Shown here piece after piece: positions 48,350 to 60,490 of a DNA stretch of 64,000 nucleotides. The notes below the pieces were generated by a model. It saw only the letters and a program-made list of their open reading frames with translations. It had not been told where the DNA came from and ran no database searches. The first letter of the stretch is position 1; each line of letters starts with the position of its first letter. The position numbers and the translations under genes are program-made. Source of the DNA: Euonymus europaeus (Eukaryota > Streptophyta > Magnoliopsida > Celastrales > Celastraceae); NCBI GenBank assembly GCA_963580455.1, contig OY756964.1, positions 26,076,001 through 26,140,000 on the forward strand. Direction: 5' to 3'.

Positions 48350-50130
48350 AGTATACAGGAAATCACATGCACGGGAGATCTAGTTTCATTAAAAGTCGTT
48401 TATGGTTGTCTCTGTCTCACCTAATGTAGCTGATCAGCTTCTCGAGCAAGGTAGCAACCAAGCAAACAGTCAAACATAAATAGCACCTGAGAAATAGATC
48501 AGCCAAAATGTTAGATGTTGTCCGGACCATATAGAACTGTCCTATTGGCACCTGAGTTCACAGCGAAATTGGATGGCATGGTCATCATCCAAGAGTGTTG
48601 TTTAGCAGCCATGGGTTGTGTCACATTGACAAGCTCATCCCCCTCACGGCCTCGATCACCCCACCCTACCCTAAAAACAAAATCTGTTCACAAACAAGAG
48701 TGACCCATTTTATAAAATTTGACTGAACAAGGAAAGCAATCTGTATATGTATGTAATAACTATCATGATGCAAGCACAACCTAGCTATTAGTACAATACT
48801 GTATTCGTCTGGAAGACTTTAAAGTGTGTCGTGCTAGTTAAGGGTGGGTTAGCTCATATAAAGCACTCCATAGTTTTCTACTCTGGCAATGTGAGACGGA
48901 GGAATGACCAGCCACCTTTCACTAGAAGACTTTTTGTATCATATCCTGTCGTCCTCAAAGACACACGTCCTCATGTGATCCCACATATATCCCACCAGGG
49001 CTTCAATTTCGATATCAAATTAATGAAGGTATTGACACAATATTGTTCATTTTGGGCCTCCCACCGCATGCATGACTCTAAAACGTGTCATGCTATCTAA
49101 TCTAATGGTATCTATTGATACCATCACCATCCCTTTTCTTTTGTAGATTTGGTATCTATTGATGCATGGGAGGGGGGTTTTGGTGTGTGTATAGTTTAGT
49201 TGTTGCTCTCGGGTGCACAAGGTTTTGATCAAATTAATGATTTGGATAGGTACAGGGTAAATGGGTAATTATGATTGTCTAACTATCCTTTAATATGTGT
49301 GCCATTGACTCAATTATATAATGTTTCGTACCAAATTCTTGCATTGACTTTTATTGTGCACCCAGGTTTTAGAAACTGTTCTTTTGTCCCAAACCCCAAT
49401 AAAGGCTCCAATTTTGATGATCAGATTGACAAGATTAGTGGCTTGATTAATACCATTTTTAATAGATATCTAAATTAATTTTTAATTGATTTTCCTTAAG
49501 TGTTGGTTAATCTCTGGAGGGTCATATATATGGACTCGAGAAGTCCTGAGTTCGATTATTATTTTGAACAATATCTTTATGATCACGTACTGAATTTTAA
49601 TTCAACTTATCTTATCAATGAAAAACTTCCATGAACGTGGTATGAGACAAACTTAATTTAGATTGAACTTCTAAGAAATTCCTATTCTCTAACTTTTTTA
49701 ATGTATAAACTAGAAGAAACTTTGCACCCACATGACGAATTAATCTTATAAGACTACGACTTTAGATATTCCAAGGACATTAAAGAAAGGGTACCAAACA
49801 AATTAAAGTTAACAGTTGAAACAAAAGTTATTATCATGGCCATGTGGATTGAATTTGGTGAGTTTGAAGTTTCACTTCACATATTAATTCAATAATCATC
49901 AGTTGCAACTGCAGCCAACTGGTGTTAAATAGAAAAGGTGGGGCATGATCAAAACCACTCATGTGGGACCCAAACAGGCTCCGATCAGAAATTGGTTTCC
50001 AGAGAGGATGGAGAAGGAACTCTACAATTTAACCCAGTCTCAAGTTCACATTTAACGTTGCAGAAAGTGGGTTATAAAAAATCTAGCATAGTTATGTAGC
50101 ACACCTTGCAAGTCATTGGATGCGAAATCC
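48350..50130. other. Intergenic DNA and distal SHN promoter
   Basis: Short open frames at 48515-48703 and 48831-49100 have no recognisable domains. The last 200 bases are the proximal promoter of the AP2/ERF gene. Confidence 0.4.
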
Positions 50131-50136
50131 ACGCTC

Positions 50137-50142
50137 TATAAA
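50137..50142 (+). promoter_or_regulatory. TATA box of the SHN gene
   Basis: TATAAA within CTCTATAAACTTGCAG, about 205 bases upstream of the ATG, followed by a CT-rich leader. Confidence 0.7.
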
Positions 50143-50343
50143 CTTGCAGAGCCCTCAGATCCTTCCAGATAAGGCAAAGAAGAAGAAAAAAAGGTTAAAA
50201 GACAGAGAGCCTTTAGGCTACAAAAACCCATCTCTCCCCCACTATTTCTAGCACATCACATTGATCTCTCTTTACCTTTCATTCTCTCTTTCACGCATTT
50301 TGTCCAACACTTTCTAAAGAGAAAATATTTCGCTTTCCCTGAC

Positions 50344-50964
50344 ATGGCCAGACCACAACAACGCTACCGAGGCGTCCGACAAAGGCACTGGGGCTCTTGG
50401 GTCTCGGAGATACGCCACCCATTGTTGTAAGTTTCACAAACAAAATCACCGTCGCTTTGACGTTCTCTGTTTCAGTACTAAACGACTGGTTTCGTTTTTT
50501 TGTGCAGGAAGACTAGGATTTGGCTTGGCACGTTTGAAACTGCCGACGATGCAGCGCGAGCCTACGATGAGGCTGCAAGGCTAATGTGTGGACCAAGAGC
50601 AAGAACCAACTTCCCTTACAACCCGAATGCATCGCAATCGACATCGTCAAAGCTGCTATCTGCGACACTGACACAAAAACTGCACAAATGCTATATGGCT
50701 TCGCTTCAAATGGCCAAACAATCTGTTCACGAACAGCCAAAAAAGGCACCATCTTCACACGCTATCACTAGTAATGTCATTTCTGTGAAGAGTAGTGAAA
50801 TGGGTGTACTGCCATTGCCAGAGAAGGGAGCAATGCCAGTTCAAGTGGAGAGTTCTCAACAATTTAAGCCACTGGAGGAAGATCACATTGAACAAATGAT
50901 TGAAGAACTTCTTGATTATGGTTCAATTGAGTTATGCGCTGCTGTCCCACCAAAGGCTCTGTAA
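50344..50964 (+). CDS. SHN: AP2/ERF transcription factor of the SHINE/WAX INDUCER clade
   Basis: Two exons, 50344-50426 and 50508-50964, GT-AG intron of 81 bp; 179 aa. The intron splits the AP2 domain just after HPLL, the position conserved in SHN genes. The AP2 domain (about 8-66) reads [20 protein letters not shown] then [19 protein letters not shown]; the [13 protein letters not shown] signature distinguishes SHN/WIN1 from other ERFs. The middle region has a Leu/Ser-rich conserved motif near residues 78-95. The C-terminal motif [17 protein letters not shown] is diagnostic for the clade. By family, SHN factors activate cutin and wax biosynthesis genes in the epidermis and affect cell-wall deposition. 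Which of the SHN paralogues it is cannot be told here. Confidence 0.95.
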
Positions 50965-53760
50965 TTGTGTCTGCTAATGCAGACAGGTATCTGCTAATTT
51001 AACTCATTTTTATTTAACATTGGCAGGGCTCATTCAAGAGTACTGTTAGAAGTTTAGAACCCAATTTAGGTCCTAAAACTATGTTTTAAGCGACCAGATT
51101 TATGTTCCTTTTCATGTACAGTAAATCATGTCATATATTATAATAGTTTATGCTTTTATGTTTCAACCTTGGGTTTGCCTTTGCAGTGAACAAATATGCA
51201 GATCTCACTCACTTTTACCATACAAGTTTTTACTTTGAACATCCGATATGATTATAAACTTGAGCTGTCAAACTCGTGTTTACAGAAGTTGGGCAAAGCC
51301 AATGCCTTGCTACAAGGGTATTACTTCAAGTGAAAATCGAACTCTAACAATTTTCGAGTTCATACGATTTAGCTCTAGAGAAATTTTTCATTACTATGTT
51401 ATCACCCAAGTCATTGAAAACTCACTCCTTTTTAGGTCAAACTAGAATGTCCATCAATACTACTGTTCTTCAAAGGAGTGATATGTATAATGTATGTCTG
51501 ATTCCAGTCAAGAATAACAGAAACAACTTTCGAAGGTCTTCTGTTGGGGAAAGTCTAATTTGGGAGAAGAAACAGATTTTTTATTTTTATTTTTTGAAAG
51601 TAGAACTCGCAAAAACCAAGATTATGGGACAACAGGTTTTGTATCTCTAGCAAAAAAAAAGACATACAAAAGAACAGTTTTCAATTTCCAGGCATGTGGA
51701 AGCAGCGGTTATTTCATTGTCTGTCAGAAAAGTGGCAAGCAGATTTCAGAGGTGTTTGACAAAAATAACATCCTCATCGAATTGTTTAGGTTTGAAAGGG
51801 CATATGACTTTATGGTTTTGCTTTCAACAGAGGACACCAGCCTTTTTTTGGCTGGAGCAAATGCAATGCTACACTTGAAATCAAACGATGAAAATTTTGA
51901 AGTATTTAGAGATACTGATAAATAAAAGAATATATAAAAAGTGAAAAAATTGTATTGAGAAAAAATTGATGAACCCTTGATATTTGGAGAGTTTGAAAAT
52001 GAAAGTGAAAATTTTGTATTGAAAAATGTGTTTTATTGATGTGAGTGTATTGAAAGATATGTTTTGCTGATTTGGATAAGTAAGTGGGACCCAATTATGT
52101 ATAATAGATCCGGTGAATGGTGATACTCAAATGGAGTACTTTTGAAAGTGATGATGCATTGCAGATGGTTTGGTGCTGTTAAAGAAAATGCTATTGAGTA
52201 TTTTTGTTAGTGATCTTTAGGGCCCATCTCTTTTTCTCTTTCTGTTTCTCTCAATGAATTATCATTTGATAGATTTACTTGTATGAGGAATCAACTTTCG
52301 ATTCTGATATTACAAAAAAGAGATTCAAGATTGTGAAAGAAAACCAGTGTGGTAAATCACAATGTGATCAATGACATTAAAATGAACTGCAAAAAGTTAA
52401 AAGATTGCTGGATACCTTATAAATCAGTCTCAATAATCAATTATCAGTAAATAATACTCATGCATAAGACTCCTGCAGTGAATGGAGTCAGAGACGTACA
52501 AAATATATGCAGATGTTAACCCACATAATATTTGAAGAAATTTTTGCATTAATTGAGCCTCTAACATATATGTTAGATCCAGGCAACCCTACTATGGATC
52601 ACATGTTCGAGATTGATGTAAATTAAAGTCTACCAAATTTTGCCATTTTTATGTCGACAACAGTCACAGTACCATAGATTCATTTTGTAATCAACTCAAT
52701 TGACTGGTTAAGTGCAGAAAATTACATATTCAACTAAAACTATTTACCATGCCCATATACTAAAATTTCTTGCTTTATCCAAAAAAAATACTAAAATTTG
52801 TTTAATATGTGTAAACAGTTTGAAAGATAACCCTAGCTGTTTTGGAATTTGGCGTCCAGTCTTTGTCCATGAAACTTGATGATGACCTGTTTGGGAATTG
52901 ATTTTGTTCCCCACAACCATGAAAATACTTAAAGTGGTTTTAGACTGATCATTATATAAGTATTATTTTGTTTTTCTACTTTTGATTCAGCAAAGTTGGT
53001 TAAAATCATGGCATGTTTGTGAGTTTTCCATCATTACTAGTTTGAACTTTGAACTCCGTGTGTGACCTGAAAATTCACCTCACCAACCAACAACTATTTG
53101 TTCTATTTTTTTGCTAATTATTCTTTGTTTTTGGCAAAACCATAAAAGCTTTGCTTTCTTGTTTTTCTAAGTGAGAAAATGGCAAAGATAAACAATCTCT
53201 AGACACAAAACGTACGTTCTCTATGCATAAAATGTTCGTAGTGGAGCAAGTCGGAAACAAATAGAATGTATGCAAATATTATTTTTCGTGATTTTATAGT
53301 TGATCTCTACGTTATAGGAAGCGAAACATGACTTGTTTTTGGCTCTTGATTTTTTTTTCTTTCTTTAAAGGCTTTTAGGCTTGGTGCGTGAAAATAAATA
53401 AATATATATACATGGAAGTCAAAGGTGAGATCTTTCTCTGAAGAAAAAGGCAGTCAAGACTAATCATGGATCATGGTGGGTGTATAGAGAAATCTCCTAT
53501 GGAAATGTTGGGCAAGAAACAATCATGCATATTATTTATACTTGTTAATTTTCTTAAATAAATTAAACCCCAGAACAAGAACATGAGTTGCATTTGTTTT
53601 TAAATGGGTCTCCATGATCATTTTTGTGTCAGATGCCTTGGATCTAGTGAGTCGTGCAAAAATCCAAAGCGAGCAAAATTGAAGTGAAAGAAAAAGTTTG
53701 TTGGCCTACTCCCCACTCAAAAGCCAAAATACTTTCAACCCTTTTTCTTAATAAGCTTTA
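50965..53760. other. SHN 3' flank and AT-rich intergenic DNA
   Basis: No gene recognised. An open frame at 51560-51925 has no recognisable domain. The stretch 51940-52200 contains repeated TGAAAATTTTGTATTGA-like words that suggest decayed repeat. Confidence 0.4.
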
Positions 53761-53774
53761 TGAGAAGGGATATT

Positions 53775-54030
53775 TGTGAAATGTCACACATTGGTTTGAT
53801 ATAAGTAAATAATAATGTGATTTATAAATATGCTGAGGCATCTTTTAAAAGGAACAAAACAGGTCAGTTTGTTTGGTTTGGAATTAAAACCGAATTCACA
53901 AGGGTAGAGAGAGTGTTTTAAGTATTTCACATTGGTTTGATAGCGCACAATATGGTTTATAAACATGACTCATCTTCTTAACACTTGGGCGTCTTTTAAC
54001 GAAGAACAAAATCATGCAAGTCTTGAGCCT
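53775..54030. repeat. Diverged tandem duplication resembling LTR-derived sequence
   Basis: Two units about 140 bp apart share, in order, CACATTGGTTTGATA, a (G/T)GTTTATAAA(C/T)ATG-like block and (G/A)(C/G)(A/G)TCTTTTAA...GAACAAAA. Phrases of this kind recur in LTRs and MITEs of plants. No coding content. Confidence 0.5.
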
Positions 54031-55199
54031 CGAGCATACAATATATATATTAAATTATCTTTTATATGTATATGTAGGAATACATATACATATACAAACA
54101 CAAATTGTTAGGTGCATGGCATGTCTCATATATTACTTGCATAAGTATTACTCTTTTTAATTAGTTCTTCCTCCCATGACTTCACATGGATAACCATGTG
54201 CATGCTAACATCCACATCACATGGTCCTAACAACTCCTTTCCTTTCCTTTCCTTAACTATGTTGTAAGGACAAACATGGGGTGGGACCCATATCTCTCAC
54301 CATAAACCCCATACTAGTACTACACAAACAAGAAATCCCATGTTATACATGTTAGGTGTAATGGCGTTGCCATTATTTGTATCTTATAATTTGTCTATAG
54401 CTTCACCACCAAAAGTAGTGGCTTCACCGTCTGAGCTTTGTATATAGTTATTTCTGAATCCAAATTAGTGAACAAATACATCGCAGAAGATAACAACAGC
54501 ATCATCGATATCAAAACATCGACCGACCATCTTCAGTCTTCTGATGGCCAAGCATAGCGTCGGACTGTTTGTATTACCAAACGAATGCTCACCACTTGAC
54601 TAGTACTGGGTTTATTAGGGCCTCAGGCAAAGTGAGTTCAATTTCAAGGTATGGGCCTGATACTGGACAGGGACAATTGTGATCAGGTTAGACGGATACA
54701 TGCTTAATGGGCTGTGGTTAACATGGTAGGCCCAACTATGACCCTGATATGGGCCGTTTGTTACATGCTTCAGGCCCAGACTACACACATTACAGCCAGG
54801 ATATTTGATAAGTCGTAGGTTCATTGTAGGGCCCTTTTTAAGTAAAATATTATTTATGTTGGATAAAATAAAAACCTCTGCAATTTTTTATTTTTTTTGT
54901 CGGAATCATTCTTTTGCCTCTTGTTTTTTGAGCAAATCTCAAGCCACGCATGTTGTAAAATTAAACTGCTAAAGTTTATATCTCACATTATATAGTTTTA
55001 GTTTTTTTATCAGCAGCAGATATCTCACATTAGTTAGATATTAGCGACGTAGTTAATAAATAAATAAATAATTCACTTCTCTCAATAAATCAAGAGGGTC
55101 CTTTAAAGAATAAAATTATGAGGTTCAGAGTGGATAATATATACATTTTCAACTTGAATTTATACTGTGTTTTTATAGCTAGCATAAACCTCTTATTCA
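54031..55199. other. Intergenic DNA, no gene recognised
   Basis: AT-rich with short GGCCC-containing stretches (54620-54830). An antisense open frame there (54615-54824) is not supported by any motif. Confidence 0.4.
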
Positions 55200-55457
55200 T
55201 TAATTGTTGTTTTCTGTCTTTTCCTTAAAAGAATTAATAAATCCGATGATCCATCCACCTGCTGCTACCGTTGACTTAGAATTCTTGTTGAGACTTGAAA
55301 AGTCCAAAACATGTGATTCTGGTCCATCATTCACAACGGAATCAACTGTGGCCTGGTCTAACCCTCGAGATAGACCCTTATTTAAGTTAAGTTTCCGTGG
55401 CCTTTTAGCCAAATCAGCATTTGCTTTGACTTGTTGACTTTTGTAGAAACTTTTCAT
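55200..55457 (-). CDS. Hypothetical small protein or exon (85 aa)
   Basis: An uninterrupted minus-strand frame from the ATG at 55457 to the stop at 55200 reads MKSFYKSQQVKANADLAKRP, a basic segment, and ends with GGWIIGFINSFKEK. A pyrimidine-rich acceptor-like sequence (TTGGCTCCCCAG) lies just upstream, so this could be a last exon of a spliced gene. I do not recognise a family. Local codon composition looks more gene-like than its surroundings, but the evidence is weak. Confidence 0.3.
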   Translation of the reverse strand: MKSFYKSQQVKANADLAKRPRKLNLNKGLSRGLDQATVDSVVNDGPESHVLDFSSLNKNSKSTVAAGGWIIGFINSFKEKTENNN

Positions 55458-55459
55458 CG

Positions 55460-56371
55460 AAGCTGGGGAGCCAATGAATGAATAAAATTACGACGAGTCG
55501 TACAAAAATACTCGTGAGAAGCAATGAGTTTTTTCTTCTTTTTTTCTTTGGCATTTCAAAAGCCTACCTTGCTGTCTGCATACACTGTGGTTTAGACCGT
55601 ACAACAAATTGGACAAAATCATTAGAAGGCACATTACAATTACATTGTCGATTTCCCTAAAATAATATTTGCAGTCACACGGTATGTATATATATATTCT
55701 GTCTTTGTACATTTTATATTCTTATTGAATAATGAAGTTGCCAGTTACAAAAGTGCATGAGAAGTACATACGTAATTGCATGTTGGCTCGATCCAAAATA
55801 GGATAAAACACATACATGCGTGGAGCATCAATTGGATGTGTTTTTTTTTGTCTGTCTTGATAATGTTGATACGAAGGCTCACAATTTTAGATAGATAATG
55901 TGCCAAAAACACTGAAATTTTAGTTTTTTTTGTGCATGGAGATATTGCAGCCTTATCGTACTACCACAGATGTTTAGGTGAGCAAGGCCTCCTTCCGCAG
56001 TACTGCGTGTGTTTGTTTCTTAATTATTCCTTCTGATATTCTTGTTGATTTCCTCTCTTTTGGGAGGCCTTGCTCAAGAGGAAGGGGGGAAGGAAGAAAG
56101 AAAGAAAAAACACCGGCTAAGCTATTATGCATGGTTCTTGGCTTCTTACCATATATAAAGAGAGTTGCCATGTTTGTCTAATTATATCTATATTGGTAGA
56201 TTTTTATTATATACCCCCTTTTGTATTTTTTTTAATATATACAAGGAAAAAGAAGCCAACAATATCTAGATTGTCTCGATGTTTTAACATTGACGATGAG
56301 AGGAGCCATATTATATATTATCATTATTATTTCCCAACACAATCTTCTCAATATTCATAATTATATAATTA
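55460..56371. other. Intergenic DNA, no gene recognised
   Basis: Short open frames only; nothing recognisable. Confidence 0.4.
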
Positions 56372-56405
56372 CACACTCTCTCTCTCTCTCTCTCTCCCTC
56401 TCTCT
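56372..56405. repeat. (CT)n microsatellite
   Basis: About 16 CT units with one interruption near the end. Confidence 0.9.
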
Positions 56406-56839
56406 TTGGGTTTGGTGTTACGCACAACACACTGTAGTAACATATACATCCTCCACCAATGCCTTGTAAGCACGGGCAATCAAATTTTCTAATATGCTTT
56501 TCTATGTTAAAAAATTAGAAAAATATAAGTCTATAAGTGCCACACGGTGAGTTTAATGGGAGCAAGTTAAATTCATGACAGGTGGTATCAGGGGTAAATT
56601 ACCAAGTAAGTGATCACGTGAGTGTGCAAAAGTGAGTAAAGCGTAAATTAACTCGAATTTGTATCCAAACATGCAAAATTTATATGATAAATTTGATATG
56701 AATTATTGGCTAATTTATTTGTAAGGATTTAGATTAATTCAAATATAATCCTCCTCCCACAAATCTAAACTAATTTGAATCCGACATACAAATATTTATT
56801 CAATCAAAAATCCATTTTTTTAACACCTAGGCATGCTTT

Positions 56840-57760
56840 TGGTTGTGCGTGAGTGAGCTTATACGCTCAATTTCATCGGTCAACAATCACATCAGTCACA
56901 TATCAAAAAAATTACCTTAACTTTCTTATTGCCACTGTTCTCTCATAATATTTGTAAAATTTTGATGTTAGTTTGCTTTTTATATATTTTTTCTACTTGG
57001 AGATGACTTGTTTGTTTCATATGGTTATGCACCAATTTATCAAGAGAAAATTCATGTGCATGATGAAGGTATTAACTTTTATAACCAATAAATTTTAATT
57101 CATATTGCAATTTAAGTATTCAAATAGTAAGTTGTTATTTTTGATAATTGTATGATCCGAGATTACATGTGACAAATGATAACATTATCACCAATTTTTA
57201 TGAAGATGAGGTCTACCCAACTTTATTGAATCTGTTATTCATTTTGAATTTGTTAGTTGATGGAAGCATTTTGATTTGTGATGTTTTATGGACTTTAGAC
57301 TTTGATTTTAGAAAATTTTCTATGTTGCTGGATGATTTTTAATATTATTTATACTTTAGACTTTGGTTTATATTCCTAGATTCATGAATCATGAAGTTCT
57401 AATTGGCGTCATAGACTAGGAAAATATGTGTTGGCATGTCGCATGGATAAATCCGATATCCGTGGAGAATATCCGAAATCCGATGGATACGATATTGATT
57501 TAGATTTTTTTTATCCGTGGTATATGAATATATTATTTTTATTTAGAGTTGGATATGAATTTTGAAAAATCCAATATGATGTCATCTTTATTCGATAGTT
57601 TTTATTTCATTACTAAACTAATTTACATATCCCTAATAGTAAATTGAGATCTTTTATGGTATTAAAACTTACGATTTACTAAATAACACGCAACTTATTT
57701 GACACCTTATTCGTTAAACAACTTATACACTTTCAACCAAACGCATACTTAGCTTGGAAT
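56840..57760. repeat. MITE-like dispersed repeat, copy B, apparently interrupted
   Basis: The left part (to about 56950) contains GAGCTTATACGCTC and TCGGTCAACAATCACATCA. The right part (57590-57760) contains TACATATCCCTAATAGTAAATT and CAACTTATACAC. Both match copy A at 6240-6620 in order. About 600 bp of unrelated AT-rich sequence (57000-57580) lies between them, suggesting a later insertion. Confidence 0.55.
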
Positions 57761-57892
57761 TTGCCAAGTCCGTGACGAGAGGGGGAAAAAAAGTAAAAAA
57801 CAATTCAAACGTACGTTTAAGTGTTTTTGTGTCCTTTTGACTTCTCTGCACTTGTTATGCCACGTAAGGCGTTGAGCAGATTGCCCTGCGGA

Positions 57893-57906
57893 TAAGATAA
57901 GGACAT
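57893..57906. repeat. Left target-site duplication of a retroposon
   Basis: TAAGATAAGGACAT, identical to 58902-58915 on the other side of the 995-bp insertion. Confidence 0.85.
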
Positions 57907-58901
57907 CTTTTTTTTATAATAAAAATATTTCATTAAACAAATTCTCCGAAGCGTGATACAATCCTTCTGAAAAGGCAGAATAAGTCCCCTAAAGAGGCAG
58001 AACAACTCACCTAAAGTGAGATCAACAGCTCCCACGAAAGGGAGAACAAAACATGGGAGAAAAAACAACCAAAGAAAAATATAAAAAATAATACTAATGA
58101 GAATAATACAAGATTAACATCACCACAAAACCTACAAAGTTCATATCTAAACACTGCTATCATATTATGGGTAGGACACAACAAGATGGGCGCCGACAGC
58201 TGCATGAGATCTATAAGACCAGCCCAAATCCAGATCTGAGAAAAGGGATGACAAATCTGCACTTTCTACCATCAATATCTATTATCTGCAGAAATCTGAG
58301 GAAGTTCTAGCTCCACATTATTGAAAGCATAAAAAGAAAATGAAACACACCAAAAGAAGATGAGAATGGGAAATAGGAGCTGAAAATGAAGGGATGAAAA
58401 GACGAGAAGATCTAAAGAAAGAGGATGGAACAGATGGAAGAAAAAAGATGGAACTATGCGGCTATAAGGGCACACATCAGCTTTATGTAACGACTCGACC
58501 CTCCAGGTCCAGCCAGCCGTTACAGGCCCATGGACCACTACCCCCAACCCATCTCCAAATCCACAACGGCCCGCGAACGGACAACAATCCGGCCCACTCC
58601 ATGGGCAATCCAAATCCGGTAGGTTATTGAAGGTAGGAGTTGAACCCCTGACCTCCCTTTAACATGTGGCTTTTGGCAACACATGTCACCAACAACCTGC
58701 CGGATTTGGATTGCCCAGAGAGTGAGCCGGATTGTTGTCCGTTCGCGGGCCGTTGTGGATTTGGAGATGGGTTGGGGGTAGTGGCCCATGAGTCTGTAAC
58801 GACTAGCTGGACCTGGAGGGTCGGGTCGTTACATATCCCAAAGCTTCTTCGGCAAAGTTGAGAGCAGTGAGAGGAGAGAGGTGAGAGGAGAGAGAGGAGC
58901 A
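57907..58901 (-). mobile_element. Retroposon inserted on the minus strand, with A-tail and 14-bp target-site duplication
   Basis: The insert lies between perfect 14-bp direct repeats. Its minus strand ends in an A-rich tail (TATTATAAAAAAAAG, seen as a T-run at 57908 on the plus strand) and begins with a CT-rich leader (CTGCTCCTCTCTCTCCTCTC). This structure indicates target-primed reverse transcription by LINE machinery of an RNA about 1 kb long. The body shows no intact coding frame. It could be a LINE 3' end or a processed transcript of unknown origin, and it carries the foldback described separately. Confidence 0.75.
58485..58834. repeat. Foldback element with 145-bp inverted arms
   Basis: The left arm 58485-58629 begins ATGTAACGACTCGACCCTCC and the right arm 58690-58834 is its near-perfect inverse complement (ends GGGTCGGGTCGTTACAT). 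A 60-bp loop separates them and, on the minus strand, contains GGGGTTCAACTCC, which fits the RNA polymerase III B-box pattern. The whole structure sits inside the retroposon at 57907-58901. Confidence 0.9.
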
Positions 58902-58915
58902 GTAAGATAAGGACA
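58902..58915. repeat. Right target-site duplication of the retroposon
   Basis: TAAGATAAGGACAT, identical to 57893-57906. Confidence 0.85.
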
Positions 58916-60216
58916 TTTGGTTAGGTGGATTGGCCGTAGAAAGTTAGTCCTAAAAGTAACACAAAATTAATTATTTAATTTGGTAAACTAATTTAAGTTC
59001 ACGGGTTTAAAATTAAATGGGGGGGTCGGGTGGTTCCTTACCGTATTATTGGCTCTTCACTTTTACGAGCATGAAGAAGAATACATGATCCCCAATATTA
59101 ATTTGCGGAATTATGTCGGTCATTGAACTATTCAACTTTGACTCGTTAAATCATTACGGATTTTCGTATACCAATTACACTCATCCACCTATCCAATTCT
59201 GTTTATGGAATTTCTTTGTACTTGACACACGGGTTTTGCGTTGTGAATTATGAATTTATTATACATGAAGGAATTATGGTGATGGCATGTCATATATTTT
59301 CATAATCAATTAAATACCGATAATTCATGAGCGGTTGGTGATAGTTTAAAATTTAAAATAGAGATATGCAATTTACAATTCCAATTTGAAAAATGTATGA
59401 ATTGATATTATTCCATTGATTCTAGTGCACAAATATATGACATAATTTGTCGGGATCAATCAATAATTACTCGTATAGCATATAATTGCCACGTAGCAAT
59501 TGTGAGTTCTTATTGGGAAAAATATAACCTTCATCATGAGCTATTCTTGGTGATGAGAGAATAAGTGTGTGCAGATATGTCAATTGGATTAGACCCAGAG
59601 CATACAAATATCCTTAATTTTTTGGTAAAGTCTATATGTTAGTTTATACATGGAGCTTATAAACTCGATTTCTCTCTGCACATCGGCTTATATTTTGTCA
59701 AATATATCCTAAAATATCCACCGCAGATTTAATAAAAAAACTCGATCCATTTCATTGCAACTGTAATCTCTTTTGGTCATAAATAATATAAGCTCGATTT
59801 CATAATAGCGCTAAAAGCACGACAAAGTTTCAAATGAACATGTAAATTTGAGGTGTGTTATAAGGTCAATTTGTAGGGGTGAGAGTTGTTGATGTCCTAG
59901 CACCCTGTCTTCACACTATTAGCCACCATCAGAGAAGTCATTTGAGGGGGTTTAGAGTGAGATTTGATCAATTCATACCGTCCAAAGGAGACTGAGTTGT
60001 AGCTCTACTTAACGTGAATGACACTTCCTATCCATGACATACAAGGAGCAATATGCCCAATACTCGGATCACATTTCATCACAGTTTCAATGATAATCCA
60101 ATTCAATTCAGGTAAATAGCATATGAATTCGACCATTTGACCAAATTAACGTACAAATTAAAATTGGGTACAATTCAAATATTCAATTCATAGCCTACTT
60201 GCGAGTTGCCTTCGGC

Positions 60217-60219
<3 letters not shown>
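58916..60219. other. Intergenic DNA and distal promoter of the DUF868 gene
   Basis: AT-rich, no gene recognised. Confidence 0.4.

Positions 60220-60257
<38 letters not shown>
60220..60257. repeat. (TA)19 microsatellite in the DUF868 promoter
   Basis: An uninterrupted alternating AT run about 235 bases upstream of the ATG at 60491. It could serve as or displace a TATA element. Confidence 0.9.
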
Positions 60258-60262
<5 letters not shown>

Positions 60263-60490
60263 AAAAATAAGAATAAAAAGTCTAAAGTCTTCCTGCTGTC
60301 TGATACTTGCGCGTTCAACTCTGGTTTTCTTTTCTTCTTTCCAGATACATTGGTCTCTCTGACTCTCTAAAACCACATCCTTCACAAACTTGATATATCA
60401 ATCCATAAACCCTTAAAAACGAAACCTCACAAAAGCAGAGCGAGTCTACTTAATTCTTATCACTTTTGGCTTGAGTAATTTACAACCCAA

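Noticed and set aside
58011..58613. Minus-strand frames of 83 and 113 codons
   Set aside because: They lie in the body of the retroposon and the foldback edge; very hydrophobic Phe/Leu-rich products expected from T-rich sequence.
58630..58689. Possible tRNA or SINE from the B-box-like sequence in the foldback loop
   Set aside because: No matching A box at the right distance and no cloverleaf; a chance match remains likely.
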